32,888 bases of DNA from an uncultured Lachnospiraceae bacterium. Lineage in GTDB: Bacteria > Bacillota > Clostridia > Lachnospirales > Lachnospiraceae. Positions 8,313-16,827 of this stretch are shown here, piece after piece. Under the pieces are notes generated by a model. The model did not search any database. It was not told where the DNA came from and worked only from the letters and a program-made list of their open reading frames with translations. The translations under genes were made by a program, and so were the position numbers. Location of the stretch: positions 1-32,888 of the forward strand of contig CADBPM010000095.1 of the NCBI GenBank assembly GCA_902796595.1. The letters are read 5' to 3'. Numbering within the stretch: position 1 is the first letter of the stretch; each line of letters begins with the position of its first letter.

Positions 8313-9061
8313 GCGAAGAAAAAATTCTTGATGGACAGACGGCACTTGTAACGGGAGCCGGCGGCGGTATCGGAAGGAGTATCGTGCTAAAGCTTGCGGA
8401 GCTTGGTGCCGGGATTGTGATAAATTATTCGGGGAATGAAGTGGGAGCACGCGAGACAGAAGAACTTGCAAAAAAAGCAGGAGCTGCCAAGACTCTTGTT
8501 GTAAAGGCGGATGTTTCAAAGTCTGATCCGGTAAAGGAAATGTTTGAAAAGGCTATGGAGGCTTTCGGGAGGATAGACATACTTGTAAATAATTCCGGTG
8601 TTACGGCGGACGGCCTGCTTTTAAGAATGAGCGATGAAGATTACAGGAAGGTCATAAGTGTAAATCTTGACGGAACATTTTACTGTATGAGAGAGGCGGC
8701 AAAGATAATGGTCCGCCAGAAATACGGAAGAATCGTAAATCTTTCGAGTATAGTGGGAATAACAGGAAATCCCGGACAGGTAAATTATGCGGCAAGCAAG
8801 GCAGGAATAATAGGAATGACAAAGAGTCTTGCAAGAGAGCTTGGACGTAAAGGAATTACTGTAAATGCAGTGGCGCCGGGCTTTATAGAGACAAAGATGA
8901 CAGAGAGCCTGCCGGAAGCTGCAAAGGAAAGCTTTTTAACAAAGATTCCAGCAGGAAGGGCTGGAAAGCCTTCCGAGGTTGCGGCGGCAGCAGCTTTTTT
9001 GGCAAGTCCTGCGGCTTCTTATATAAATGGACAGGTCCTTGAAGTGACCGGAGGTATGTGA
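8309..9061 (+). CDS. fabG: 3-oxoacyl-ACP reductase
   Basis: 250-residue short-chain dehydrogenase that reduces the 3-keto group with NADPH. The nucleotide loop is TGAGGGIG near the N-terminus; the catalytic residues are Ser147 (NLSSIVG), Tyr160 and Lys164 (YAASK). The length equals the family norm. The ATG overlaps the fabK stop codon (ATGA), and fabF begins 1 bp after its end. Confidence 0.96.
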   Translation: MSEEKILDGQTALVTGAGGGIGRSIVLKLAELGAGIVINYSGNEVGARETEELAKKAGAAKTLVVKADVSKSDPVKEMFEKAMEAFGRIDILVNNSGVTADGLLLRMSDEDYRKVISVNLDGTFYCMREAAKIMVRQKYGRIVNLSSIVGITGNPGQVNYAASKAGIIGMTKSLARELGRKGITVNAVAPGFIETKMTESLPEAAKESFLTKIPAGRAGKPSEVAAAAAFLASPAASYINGQVLEVTGGM

Positions 9062-9062
9062 A

Positions 9063-10301
9063 ATGAAACGTAAGGTTGCGATAACAGGACTTGGTGTTGT
9101 AAGTCCTATTGGAAATAATGTGGATGAACTTTGGAAAAGTATCAAGAGTGCAAGATGCGGAATCGGTTCTATAACAAAATATGATACAACGGATCGCAAG
9201 GTAACTCTTGCCGGCGAGGTAAAAGGGTTTAATGCCGATAAGTACATAGACAAGCGTGACGCAAGAAAAATGGATATGTACACAAGGTATGCGATGGTGG
9301 CAGCAGGCGAAGCCATGGAGGATTCAGGGCTTTCAGGTGAAAATGAGAGTCACGAGCGCTGGGGCGTTATACTGGGCAGTGGAATCGGCGGAATCGGCAC
9401 AATAGAAGAAGAGAAGATGCGTGGCGAGGAAATGGGGTATGACAGGGTATCTCCTTATTTCATACCGAAAGCTATCTCAAATATGGCAGCGGGAAATATT
9501 GCCATAAAGTATGATCTTCGCGGATTCTGCGGGTGCAGTGTGTCTGCCTGTGCCAGCGGGGCAAATGCGATCGGTGATGCTGCAAGGCATATAAGAGATG
9601 GTTATGGTGATGTGATGATAGCAGGCGGCGCTGAGGCGGCGATCACAACCCTTAGTATAGGTGGATTTACTTCTCTCCATGCTCTGAGTCAGGAGAGCAA
9701 CCCTGACAGGGCTTCAATCCCATTTGACGCTGAAAGAAACGGCTTTGTAATGGGGGAGGGGGCAGGAGTTCTTGTTCTTGAGGAATATGAGCATGCAAAG
9801 AAGAGAGGGGCTTATATTTACGGACTTCTTGCAGGATATGGTGCAAACTGCGATGCATACCATATCACAGCTCCAAGACCGGACGGCGAAGGGGCTGCAA
9901 GGTGCATGAATATGGCACTTAGTGATGCAGGAATGAGAGCAGATGAAGTTGATTATATAAATGCACACGGAACCAGCACAAAGCTTAATGATGCAGGAGA
10001 AACTCTTGCTGTAAAGAAGGTTTTCGGCGACGATTATAAGAGGGTGGCTGTAAGTTCTACAAAGTCCATGACAGGTCACCTTTTAGGTGCCAGTGGGGCT
10101 CTTGAGGCTGTTATCACAGCGCTTGCGGTAGAAAGAGATTTTCTGCCTCCGACTGTAAATTATAAGGTTCCTGATCCGGACTGTGATCTAAGTCTTGTAA
10201 CAGGAAACGGCTGTGAATCGAAAGTAAGGGCTGCAATGTCGAATTCTTTTGGCTTCGGCGGACACAATGCGGTACTTGTTATAAAGAAAGATGAGGGTTG
10301 A
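9063..10301 (+). CDS. fabF: 3-oxoacyl-ACP synthase II
   Basis: 412-residue elongating condensing enzyme. The Cys-His-His triad is visible: Cys163 (SACASGAN), His302 (NAHGTST) and His339 (TGHLLGASG); Cys163 is the same number as in E. coli FabF. The protein is full length. It starts 1 bp after fabG and its end precedes the fabZ ATG by 1 bp. No fabB partner is seen, so FabF presumably carries all elongation encoded here. Confidence 0.96.
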   Translation: MKRKVAITGLGVVSPIGNNVDELWKSIKSARCGIGSITKYDTTDRKVTLAGEVKGFNADKYIDKRDARKMDMYTRYAMVAAGEAMEDSGLSGENESHERWGVILGSGIGGIGTIEEEKMRGEEMGYDRVSPYFIPKAISNMAAGNIAIKYDLRGFCGCSVSACASGANAIGDAARHIRDGYGDVMIAGGAEAAITTLSIGGFTSLHALSQESNPDRASIPFDAERNGFVMGEGAGVLVLEEYEHAKKRGAYIYGLLAGYGANCDAYHITAPRPDGEGAARCMNMALSDAGMRADEVDYINAHGTSTKLNDAGETLAVKKVFGDDYKRVAVSSTKSMTGHLLGASGALEAVITALAVERDFLPPTVNYKVPDPDCDLSLVTGNGCESKVRAAMSNSFGFGGHNAVLVIKKDEG

Positions 10302-10302
10302 A

Positions 10303-10740
10303 ATGACACTTTCAAGTAACGAGATAGCAAAGATACTTCCACATAGATTTCCGTTTCTTATGGTGGATAAGATAACGGATATGGAACCGGGAAAGAGTGC
10401 AGACGGTATAAAGTGTGTATGCGCCAATGAAATACAGTTTATGGGACATTTCCCGGGACAGGCAGTAATGCCGGGCGTGCTTATGATAGAAGCACTTGCG
10501 CAGACCGGCGCTGTGGCACTCCTTTGCGAAGAAGAAAACAAGGGAAAGCTTGTATTCTTCGGTGGGATAAAAAATGCAAGGTTTAAAAGAGTAGTTGTGC
10601 CGGGGGATGTGGTTTCTCTTCATTGTGAGATAACGGCAAGGAGAGGAACTGTAGGCTTTGGCAAGGCGATTGCCAAAGTAGGAGATGAGGTGGCTGTAAG
10701 TGCCGAAATTTCATTCGCTATAACAGACAGAAAAGAATGA
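10303..10740 (+). CDS. fabZ: 3-hydroxyacyl-ACP dehydratase
   Basis: 145-residue hot-dog fold dehydratase that makes the trans-2-enoyl-ACP reduced by FabK. The start motif LPHRFPFLMVD is typical. The catalytic His49 (GHFPG) and Glu63 (PGVLMIEALAQ) occupy the same positions as in Pseudomonas FabZ. An in-frame ATG at 10291 overlaps fabF, but GAGGG at 10293-10297 spaced 5 nt before the ATG at 10303 favours the shorter form. It is the last gene of the operon. No FabA or FabM isomerase is present, so the source of unsaturated acyl chains, if any, is elsewhere. Confidence 0.94.
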   Translation: MTLSSNEIAKILPHRFPFLMVDKITDMEPGKSADGIKCVCANEIQFMGHFPGQAVMPGVLMIEALAQTGAVALLCEEENKGKLVFFGGIKNARFKRVVVPGDVVSLHCEITARRGTVGFGKAIAKVGDEVAVSAEISFAITDRKE

Positions 10741-10848
10741 TGGCTAAGGTTGGACATTTGTGAACTAAGCAAGGATACGTTAAATGATTGAAAATGAGGC
10801 GAAAAAGCTGAATCTGCAACATAAGAGGTAAATTCTGCTAAAATTATT

Positions 10849-10897
10849 TTGTTTTTTTAAACGATAAGTGATATAATTATTGTATTGTTGTACACAA
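10849..10897 (+). promoter_or_regulatory. Promoter and predicted operator of the MarR gene
   Basis: TTGTTT (10849-10854), a 17-bp spacer and TATAAT (10872-10877) form a good promoter. The inverted repeat TTGTAT-N6-ACACAA (10880-10897) covers the predicted transcription start. The same motif lies at the oppA promoter (11580-11597). Placement suggests autorepression by the MarR protein. Confidence 0.65.
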
Positions 10898-10927
10898 TCG
10901 CAGGAACATTAACACGGGGAAGAAGCT

Positions 10928-11410
10928 ATGAAAACAGAAGAGGCATTTGCAGAAATTTATACTAATTTTAAGCTTCATTTTTATAGAGCTATTTTTGGTA
11001 ATTTTGAGAACAGAGAAGCAACATTAACTACAGTTGAAAGCTTCTGTATGGAGGTTATTCATGCTATGAAGAACCCTACCATAAATGAGTTTTCAAGGTT
11101 TATTCAGATATCTTCTCCTAATGCAGCATACAAGGTAAATAATCTTATCAAAAAAGGGTATCTTAGGAAGATCCAGTCTACAAAGGACAGGAGAGAGTAT
11201 TATCTTCAAGTAACGCAGAAGTACCTTGATTATTACAATGTAAGTACCAGCTATGTTGATAGTGTCTTAAAACGCGTTGAAGAACGTATGTCAGATGAGG
11301 AATGGAAGGAATTCGGTCATATATGCGAACTTATTTCAGAAGAGCAGATGAGGGATGTGCCTCAGTATAAGGCAGATCGCAACATTCCTATGCCTAAAGA
11401 AGAAAACTGA
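10928..11410 (+). CDS. MarR-family transcriptional regulator
   Basis: 160-residue protein with a winged helix-turn-helix centred at about 55-100 (INEFSRFIQISSPNAAYKVN, then a wing with TKDRREYY), as in MarR dimers. Amphipathic helices at both ends would form the dimer interface. It has its own promoter and a terminator follows, so it is monocistronic between the fab and opp operons. The shared operator motif at its own and the oppA promoter points to regulation of peptide uptake. A FabT-like role in lipid control is conceivable from the fab neighbourhood, but no matching site is seen at the fab promoter. The ligand is unknown. Confidence 0.88.
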   Translation: MKTEEAFAEIYTNFKLHFYRAIFGNFENREATLTTVESFCMEVIHAMKNPTINEFSRFIQISSPNAAYKVNNLIKKGYLRKIQSTKDRREYYLQVTQKYLDYYNVSTSYVDSVLKRVEERMSDEEWKEFGHICELISEEQMRDVPQYKADRNIPMPKEEN

Positions 11411-11428
11411 TAATAAAATAATTGTGAG

Positions 11429-11488
11429 GCACTCTGGTTTTGCGAACCTTTCGCGGTTTGTTAAACCGGAGTGCTTCTGTGCGTTTTT
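11429..11488 (+). terminator. Terminator after the MarR gene
   Basis: GCACTCTGGTTT (11429-11440) pairs with AAACCGGAGTGC (11463-11474) with one G-U pair. A second stem, GCGAA/TTCGC, lies inside the loop. A run of T (11483-11488) follows after 8 nt, slightly displaced from the stem. Confidence 0.7.
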
Positions 11489-11562
11489 TAAGGTGTAAGA
11501 ATATGAATTATTCCTGCAGGTTATGACAAATATGCAATGATACATTACAAAATTAATTTATG

Positions 11563-11597
11563 TTGAAATATTGATAAAATTGTGTTAATGTATACAA
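11563..11597 (+). promoter_or_regulatory. Predicted oppA promoter with MarR-type operator
   Basis: TTGAAA (11563-11568), a 17-bp spacer and TAATGT (11586-11591) are the best hexamers. The inverted repeat TTGTGT-N6-ATACAA (11580-11597) overlaps this -10 box. It matches the MarR-gene site at 15 of 20 aligned positions, including all half-site bases apart from the R/Y alternation. Binding here would block the promoter. Confidence 0.55.
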
Positions 11598-11624
11598 CAT
11601 AAAACGAAGGGAGGAGTACTACAC

Positions 11625-13928
11625 ATGAAGAACTATTCAAAATTAGTTGCTTTCGGTCTTACAGCTACAATGGCAGTGTCCATGCTCGCAGGATGCGGAA
11701 ACAACGCACAGCCGGCAGAAGATTCCTCTATTATAAATGAAGAGGATTCATCATCTGCAGCAGTTTCATCAACTACAAGCTCAGCAGCAAGTTCTGCTGC
11801 AAGTTCAACAACCAGCCAGACAACAGCAAGCCTTGATTTCGAGGATTCAACAAAGGCTGCTGAGGCAAACGATGTAACAAATTATGATTCAACAAATTGG
11901 ACTGACGAGTCAAACGAAGTATACAAGAATACACTTGGTGCTTTCGAGGAAGAATATGCAAAGGCTGAGAATGCATCTTCTATTTCAGAAAGATATGCTT
12001 TCATGGCTATAGCAGAGGCCAAGATGCTTGAAAATGCTGTTATGCTTCCACTTACATCAAAGGGCGGTTCATACACAATAAGTAAAGTAGTTCCTAAGTC
12101 AGGAGCAACAGTACTTTACGGCACAGACTCAGATAGATTTTATCAGAATCTTGTTGTAGATAAGTTCATTAGTCCTGCCGACAGAGATGAGATCAAAGCA
12201 AAATGGAACGAGATCACCGAGGATGAGAGTAAGACAGGCACATTCCGTGAATGGGTGATCAAATATCTTAAAGATAAAGGTTATAAGCTTCAGGATAAGT
12301 TTAATTTTGTTTATGCAGAGGATCCTGTAACATGGGATACATTAGGAACAAATAGAAATCCTGATAACATTGTTCTTATCAATACATGGGATTCACTTTA
12401 TCAGTATGACTGTGAGAACAAGCCTCAGCCTGCGCTTGCTGAAAGTTATGAGGTGAGTGATGATGGACTTACTTACACATTCCATCTTAGAAAAGGTGTT
12501 AAATGGGTAGATTCACAGGGACGTGAAGTTGCAGATCTTACAGCAGATGATTTTGTGGCAGGTATGCAGCATCTTCTCGATGCAAAGGCAGGTCTCGAAT
12601 ATCTTGTTGGTAATGACGGTGCAGATATTCTTAATGCTGATAAGTATGTAAGTGGCGATGTTACTGATTTTGCAGAAGTTGGTGTTAAGGCTGTTGATGA
12701 TACAACTCTTCAGTATACCCTTGAGAAGCCTTGCTCATTCTTCATGACAATGCTTTCATATTCAGTATTTGCGCCGATGAGCAGATCATATTATACTTCA
12801 CAGGGTGGTAAGTTTGGTGCAGAATTCTCTGCAGATGCTGCAGATTATAAGTATGGTAAGGATAAGGATCATATTGCTTACTGCGGTCCATACCTCATCA
12901 CAAATGCCACTGAAAAGAATACAATCGTATTCAAAGCAAATGATTCATATTACAACAAGGATGCTATCACTCTTAAGACAGTAACTTGGATGTATGATGA
13001 CAATACAGATGCTACAAGACTTTATAACCTTGCAAAGGACGGCACGACAGATGCAGCTCCTCTTACAACTTCATCTGTAGAGGCTGCAAAGAAGGATGGC
13101 ATTTTTGATAAGTATGCTTATGTATCAGATACAGATGCTACTTCATATATGGGCTTCCTTAACCTTAATCGTAAGGCATTTGCAAACTTTAACGACTCAA
13201 CAAAGGCTGTATCAAGTAAGACAGTTGGTGAAGCAAACAGAACACATGTTGCTATGCAGAATCTTAACTTCAGAAGAGCTATCTGCAACTCTGTAGACAG
13301 AGCTTCTTACAACGCTCAGCGTCGTGGTGAAGATTGCAAGCTTAACAACCTTAGAAACAGCTATGTTCCAGGTAACTTCGTAACTCTTGAAGAGGATATC
13401 AATGTTGATATCAACGGAACATCTAAGGAATTCAAGGCTGGTACAAATTTTGGTGAAATTGTTCAGGAACAGCTTAATGCTGATGGCTGGAACATAAAGG
13501 TTTGGGATGCAGAAAATGCTGTATCAGATGGTTTTGATGGCTGGTACAATCCGGATCTTGCCAAGGAAGAAATCAATGCAGCAGCTAAGGAGCTTGCTGA
13601 TCAGGGTCTTACTATTGACAAGGATCATCCAATTCAGATAGATATTCCTACATACACAGGTTCAGAAGTATTCGGTAATATGGGCAATGTTATTAAGCAG
13701 TCTATAGAAGCTTCTACAGATGGTCTTGTAAAGGTTAATATTGTTGAGTGTGTTGATCAGGATTCATGGACATATGCTGGCTTCTATCCAGAATATGGTT
13801 ATCAGATAAACGCAGATATGACTGACGTTTCTGGTTGGGGTCCTGACTATGGTGATCCACAGACCTATCTTGGAACACTTCTTTCAAACTACTCAGGTGC
13901 AATGACCAAGAATATTGGAATGTATTGA
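11625..13928 (+). CDS. oppA: Peptide ABC transporter solute-binding lipoprotein (family 5), apparently permuted
   Basis: 767-residue lipoprotein: a signal peptide ends at lipobox MLAGC (Cys24), followed by a Ser/Thr/Ala-rich spacer (about 29-72). The usual start of a family 5 binding protein appears only at about residue 224 (FNFVYAEDPVTWD), with PALAESYEVSDDGLTYTF after it. The chain stops at WGPDYGDPQTYLGTLLSNYS..., where family members normally continue for another 60-100 residues. A segment resembling that missing end (ERYAFMAIAEAKMLENAVML, then SYTISKVVP and SDRFYQNLVV) lies instead at about 85-165. This looks like a circular permutation. Role: captures peptides outside the membrane for OppBCDF. 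The RBS GGGAGG precedes the ATG. First gene of the opp operon, followed by a stem-loop array. Confidence 0.9.
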   Translation: MKNYSKLVAFGLTATMAVSMLAGCGNNAQPAEDSSIINEEDSSSAAVSSTTSSAASSAASSTTSQTTASLDFEDSTKAAEANDVTNYDSTNWTDESNEVYKNTLGAFEEEYAKAENASSISERYAFMAIAEAKMLENAVMLPLTSKGGSYTISKVVPKSGATVLYGTDSDRFYQNLVVDKFISPADRDEIKAKWNEITEDESKTGTFREWVIKYLKDKGYKLQDKFNFVYAEDPVTWDTLGTNRNPDNIVLINTWDSLYQYDCENKPQPALAESYEVSDDGLTYTFHLRKGVKWVDSQGREVADLTADDFVAGMQHLLDAKAGLEYLVGNDGADILNADKYVSGDVTDFAEVGVKAVDDTTLQYTLEKPCSFFMTMLSYSVFAPMSRSYYTSQGGKFGAEFSADAADYKYGKDKDHIAYCGPYLITNATEKNTIVFKANDSYYNKDAITLKTVTWMYDDNTDATRLYNLAKDGTTDAAPLTTSSVEAAKKDGIFDKYAYVSDTDATSYMGFLNLNRKAFANFNDSTKAVSSKTVGEANRTHVAMQNLNFRRAICNSVDRASYNAQRRGEDCKLNNLRNSYVPGNFVTLEEDINVDINGTSKEFKAGTNFGEIVQEQLNADGWNIKVWDAENAVSDGFDGWYNPDLAKEEINAAAKELADQGLTIDKDHPIQIDIPTYTGSEVFGNMGNVIKQSIEASTDGLVKVNIVECVDQDSWTYAGFYPEYGYQINADMTDVSGWGPDYGDPQTYLGTLLSNYSGAMTKNIGMY

Positions 13929-13935
13929 TTATTGA

Positions 13936-14147
13936 CTAACTGTCAAGCAACGGAGTGGCGAGACAGTTAGCCTAGTAATGCAAATACTCAGCCTGCAAAA
14001 CAGCGGACTGAGTATTTGCGTAACTGATTACTTCACGACGTTGAAGTAATAAACATTGTTTCCGGAAAAGCATTTTTTTAAAATCTTAGAAAGATGGCGC
14101 AAAGAGGCGGCTTAAAGAAAGCACTTCTTAGGAAACGCCATCTTTCT
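13936..14147 (+). other. Array of four stem-loops between oppA and oppB
   Basis: Four consecutive inverted repeats fill the gap: 13936-13970 (CTAACTGTC/GACAGTTAG), 13974-14025 (18-nt arms with one mismatch and one wobble, core GCAAATACTCAG), 14027-14050 (ATTACTTCA/TGAAGTAAT) and 14088-14147 (AGAAAGATGGCG/CGCCATCTTTCT, 36-nt loop). None has a strong T-run, so the array probably stabilises the oppA mRNA end or dampens read-through, letting the binding protein exceed the permeases. CTAGTA (13972-13977) links the first two, a linker seen again after oppC. Confidence 0.8.
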
Positions 14148-14168
14148 GTTGTTATATAGGGGCTGGCT

Positions 14169-15737
14169 ATGGCTAAATACATTATAAGACGAATCATTCA
14201 TGGACTCATCTCGATTTTCGTGGTAGTCGGTATCATCATGATACTTATCTATTCACTGCTTGACAGAAATCTTATTTTTGCAAAAGATTCTGTTTATCGT
14301 AATCTTGCAAATAACCAGAAGATCGTGTACAAGTATACTCAGTGGCAGGAATTCGGCTACGTTAATCTTGTAACTTATCAGGATTGGCTTTCATCGCTTG
14401 TAAAAAAGGGTGAATTGACAGAAGAAGAAAAGAGTTCTGTTGTCGGATTTGCAAAGACAAAAGATAATGACAGTGATAAGGTAAAACCTTACGTTAAGAA
14501 GTTTAAGAACTACTATAGATCAAAGGGCTACACTGTAGTCAGACTTAAAGCCATTATGGCAACACCTAATAAGTACGCAAAGGGCGGTCAGCAGCAGTAT
14601 TTTGCATATAAGAACAGACCTCTCTTAGGCAGACTTGCCAATTATTTTACTCATATCATTACAGTTGACAGTATTCATACAGTAAAAGCAGATGTTGATA
14701 ACAGGGGTATAAAGTTTACCCTGCATGATCCGGTATATCAGGGCAAATTTGCGCCTGCTATAATCGGAAATGGTACTTACCATAAGTATCTCCTTTACTT
14801 TGACAATAATTTCCCGTTCTTACACCAGAATCTTATCCAGATTAATCTTGGTAAGTCCTTCTCTGTAAATAAGGGAATTGATGTATTTAATACAATGAAT
14901 GTTACCCAGGGTTCTTATGTGATCAAAAAAGTAACATATCCATCGGGACTTGTAGAGGATTCTGCAGATAATCTTCATACAGCAGTTTATGTTGCAGATT
15001 CTCTTGAAAATAACAAGGTAACAGCAGACAGATATACAGATGAATATACAGGAACAGAGACCTTCAAGTCAGGTTTTTCAAAGGTTGGATATTCATTTGT
15101 GATCGGTATAATTGCAGTATTCCTTTCATATCTTTTAGGTATTCCTCTTGCTATAACAATGGCAAGACATAAGGATAAGACCTTTGATAAGATTGGTACA
15201 GCTTACATAGTATTCATACTTGCAGTTCCTTCTCTTGCATATATCTATATGTTTAAGGCTATAGGCTCTATGCTGGGACTTCCTTCGACATTTGATATGG
15301 ATTCGACGAGCAAGCTTATGTATGTACTGCCTATCATTTCACTGTCACTTCCTCAGATCGGAAGTCTTATGCAGTGGCTCAGAAGATATATGATCGACCA
15401 GATGAACGCTGATTATGTTAAGTTTGCAAGATCAGGCGGACTTTCAGAACGCGAGATCTTCTCAAGACATATCTTCAAGAATGCGTCGATACCTATTATC
15501 CAGGGTGTGCCTGGAAGCGTGCTCAGTGCCGTTGTCGGTGCGATCATAACAGAGTCTGTTTATGTTGTACCTGGTGCCGGTAATCTTCTTACAAGAGCCA
15601 TAAGCATGTATGATAACGGAGTTATCGTAGGTGTATCATTCTTCTATGCAATTCTTACAGTTACATCGCGTATCATGGGTGATGTGCTTATGAGTATAGT
15701 AGATCCTCGTATCTCCTTTACATCAAAGGCAAGGTAA
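14169..15737 (+). CDS. oppB: Oligopeptide ABC transporter permease with large extracytoplasmic insertion
   Basis: 522 residues against ~306-340 for ordinary OppB. TM1 is about 10-30. A hydrophilic block of about 270 residues (33-303) follows, where typical OppB has 60-70. Five further membrane segments then occupy ~307-515. The coupling motif that docks on the ATPases is near 415 (YVKFARSGGLSEREIFSRHI). The insert carries several basic and aromatic patches (for example QWQEFGYVNLVTYQDW) and should lie outside the membrane, facing OppA. The usual OppB end (VDPRISF) is intact. Translation starts after a long stem-loop leader. The permease assignment is secure; the role of the insert is unknown. 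Confidence 0.93.
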   Translation: MAKYIIRRIIHGLISIFVVVGIIMILIYSLLDRNLIFAKDSVYRNLANNQKIVYKYTQWQEFGYVNLVTYQDWLSSLVKKGELTEEEKSSVVGFAKTKDNDSDKVKPYVKKFKNYYRSKGYTVVRLKAIMATPNKYAKGGQQQYFAYKNRPLLGRLANYFTHIITVDSIHTVKADVDNRGIKFTLHDPVYQGKFAPAIIGNGTYHKYLLYFDNNFPFLHQNLIQINLGKSFSVNKGIDVFNTMNVTQGSYVIKKVTYPSGLVEDSADNLHTAVYVADSLENNKVTADRYTDEYTGTETFKSGFSKVGYSFVIGIIAVFLSYLLGIPLAITMARHKDKTFDKIGTAYIVFILAVPSLAYIYMFKAIGSMLGLPSTFDMDSTSKLMYVLPIISLSLPQIGSLMQWLRRYMIDQMNADYVKFARSGGLSEREIFSRHIFKNASIPIIQGVPGSVLSAVVGAIITESVYVVPGAGNLLTRAISMYDNGVIVGVSFFYAILTVTSRIMGDVLMSIVDPRISFTSKAR

Positions 15738-15751
15738 GCAAAGTAAATATT

Positions 15752-15815
15752 GCCTCCGAAAGTTTCTGGGAGGCCTGCGCACTCAGCTGCCCATAAGGCT
15801 TTTCAATGGTGAGTG
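15752..15815 (+). other. Two stem-loops between oppB and oppC
   Basis: GCCTCC (15752-15757) pairs with GGAGGC (15769-15774), and CACTCA (15780-15785) pairs with TGAGTG (15810-15815). They continue the pattern of structured gaps in this operon but are shorter than the arrays after oppA and oppC. Confidence 0.55.
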
Positions 15816-15842
15816 ATTTATCAAATATCGGGAAGAAATGAC

Positions 15843-16826
15843 ATGGAAAATAATCAGGAATTAGTAGACCTTTCTAAGTTTGGTCTTACAAATGAGGAGC
15901 TTTTTGCTCACATCGACAATAATGATGCCGATTCAGAGAAGATAACAGCTCCAAGATACTCATATTGGCGTTCAGTATTCAGAGTATTTTTCAGTAAGAA
16001 GATAAATGTAGTCATACTTGCTATACTTGCATTTGTACTTGTATTCACTTATATTTATCCGGCTGTGACAAGCTATGATCCTTATGCAAATATTTTAAAT
16101 GGCGCTGCAAAGCATCTTTCGCCTGCTCAGGCTATCAAGAAGTATGGATTTAATTTACATTACATTCTTGGTACTGGTTCATCAGGTCAGTCAACCTTTG
16201 ATGCTATGTGGTATGGCGCAAAGATTTCACTTTCACTTTCACTTATATGTACTGTTATCAATATGACCATTGGTGTGCTTATCGGAGCCATCTGGGGTTA
16301 TAGCAAGAAAGTAGATATGGTGATGACAGAGGTACTTAACATAGTTGGTAATGTACCTACGATCCTTCTTATCCAGGTGCTTGTACTTCTTTTTACACCA
16401 AGTTTTTGGACAATGGTTTTTGCAATGACTGTAACGGAATGGATCTATGTTGCTTACTTTATAAGAACCCAGGTCGTTATCATAAGAGACCGTGAATACA
16501 ATCTTGCTTCAAGGTGTCTTGGTACACCACTTGGAAGAATAGCAACAAGAAATATCCTTCCTGTACTTACATCAGTTATCGTTATGTATACAGCTCAGGT
16601 AATACCTTCATATATTTCTTATGAAGTATTCCTTGCTTATCTTGGTATGGGACTTTCTGAAATGTCTCTTGGTAAGCTTATCAACGCAGCTCAGAATGCG
16701 ATGCTCACACCTGGCTGGGGATTTGAGTTCTGGAGTCCTGTTGCACTTGCAGCGGTACTTACAATAACCCTTTATGTTGCCGGTCAGAACCTCGGTGATG
16801 CCAGCGACCCAAGGACACATATGTAA
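15843..16826 (+). CDS. oppC: Oligopeptide ABC transporter permease, second subunit
   Basis: 327-residue membrane permease that pairs with OppB to form the channel. It has a cytoplasmic N-tail of about 45 residues, then TM1 (VVILAILAFVLVFTYIYPAV) and five more segments. The coupling loop is YNLASRCLGTPLGRIATRNI, and the family ending DPRTHM is present. The frame opens at a GTG (15813), but that lies in a stem-loop; the ATG at 15843 has GGGAAG spaced 7 nt upstream. Size is close to the family norm, unlike its partner OppB. Confidence 0.93.
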   Translation: MENNQELVDLSKFGLTNEELFAHIDNNDADSEKITAPRYSYWRSVFRVFFSKKINVVILAILAFVLVFTYIYPAVTSYDPYANILNGAAKHLSPAQAIKKYGFNLHYILGTGSSGQSTFDAMWYGAKISLSLSLICTVINMTIGVLIGAIWGYSKKVDMVMTEVLNIVGNVPTILLIQVLVLLFTPSFWTMVFAMTVTEWIYVAYFIRTQVVIIRDREYNLASRCLGTPLGRIATRNILPVLTSVIVMYTAQVIPSYISYEVFLAYLGMGLSEMSLGKLINAAQNAMLTPGWGFEFWSPVALAAVLTITLYVAGQNLGDASDPRTHM

Positions 16827-16827
16827 T

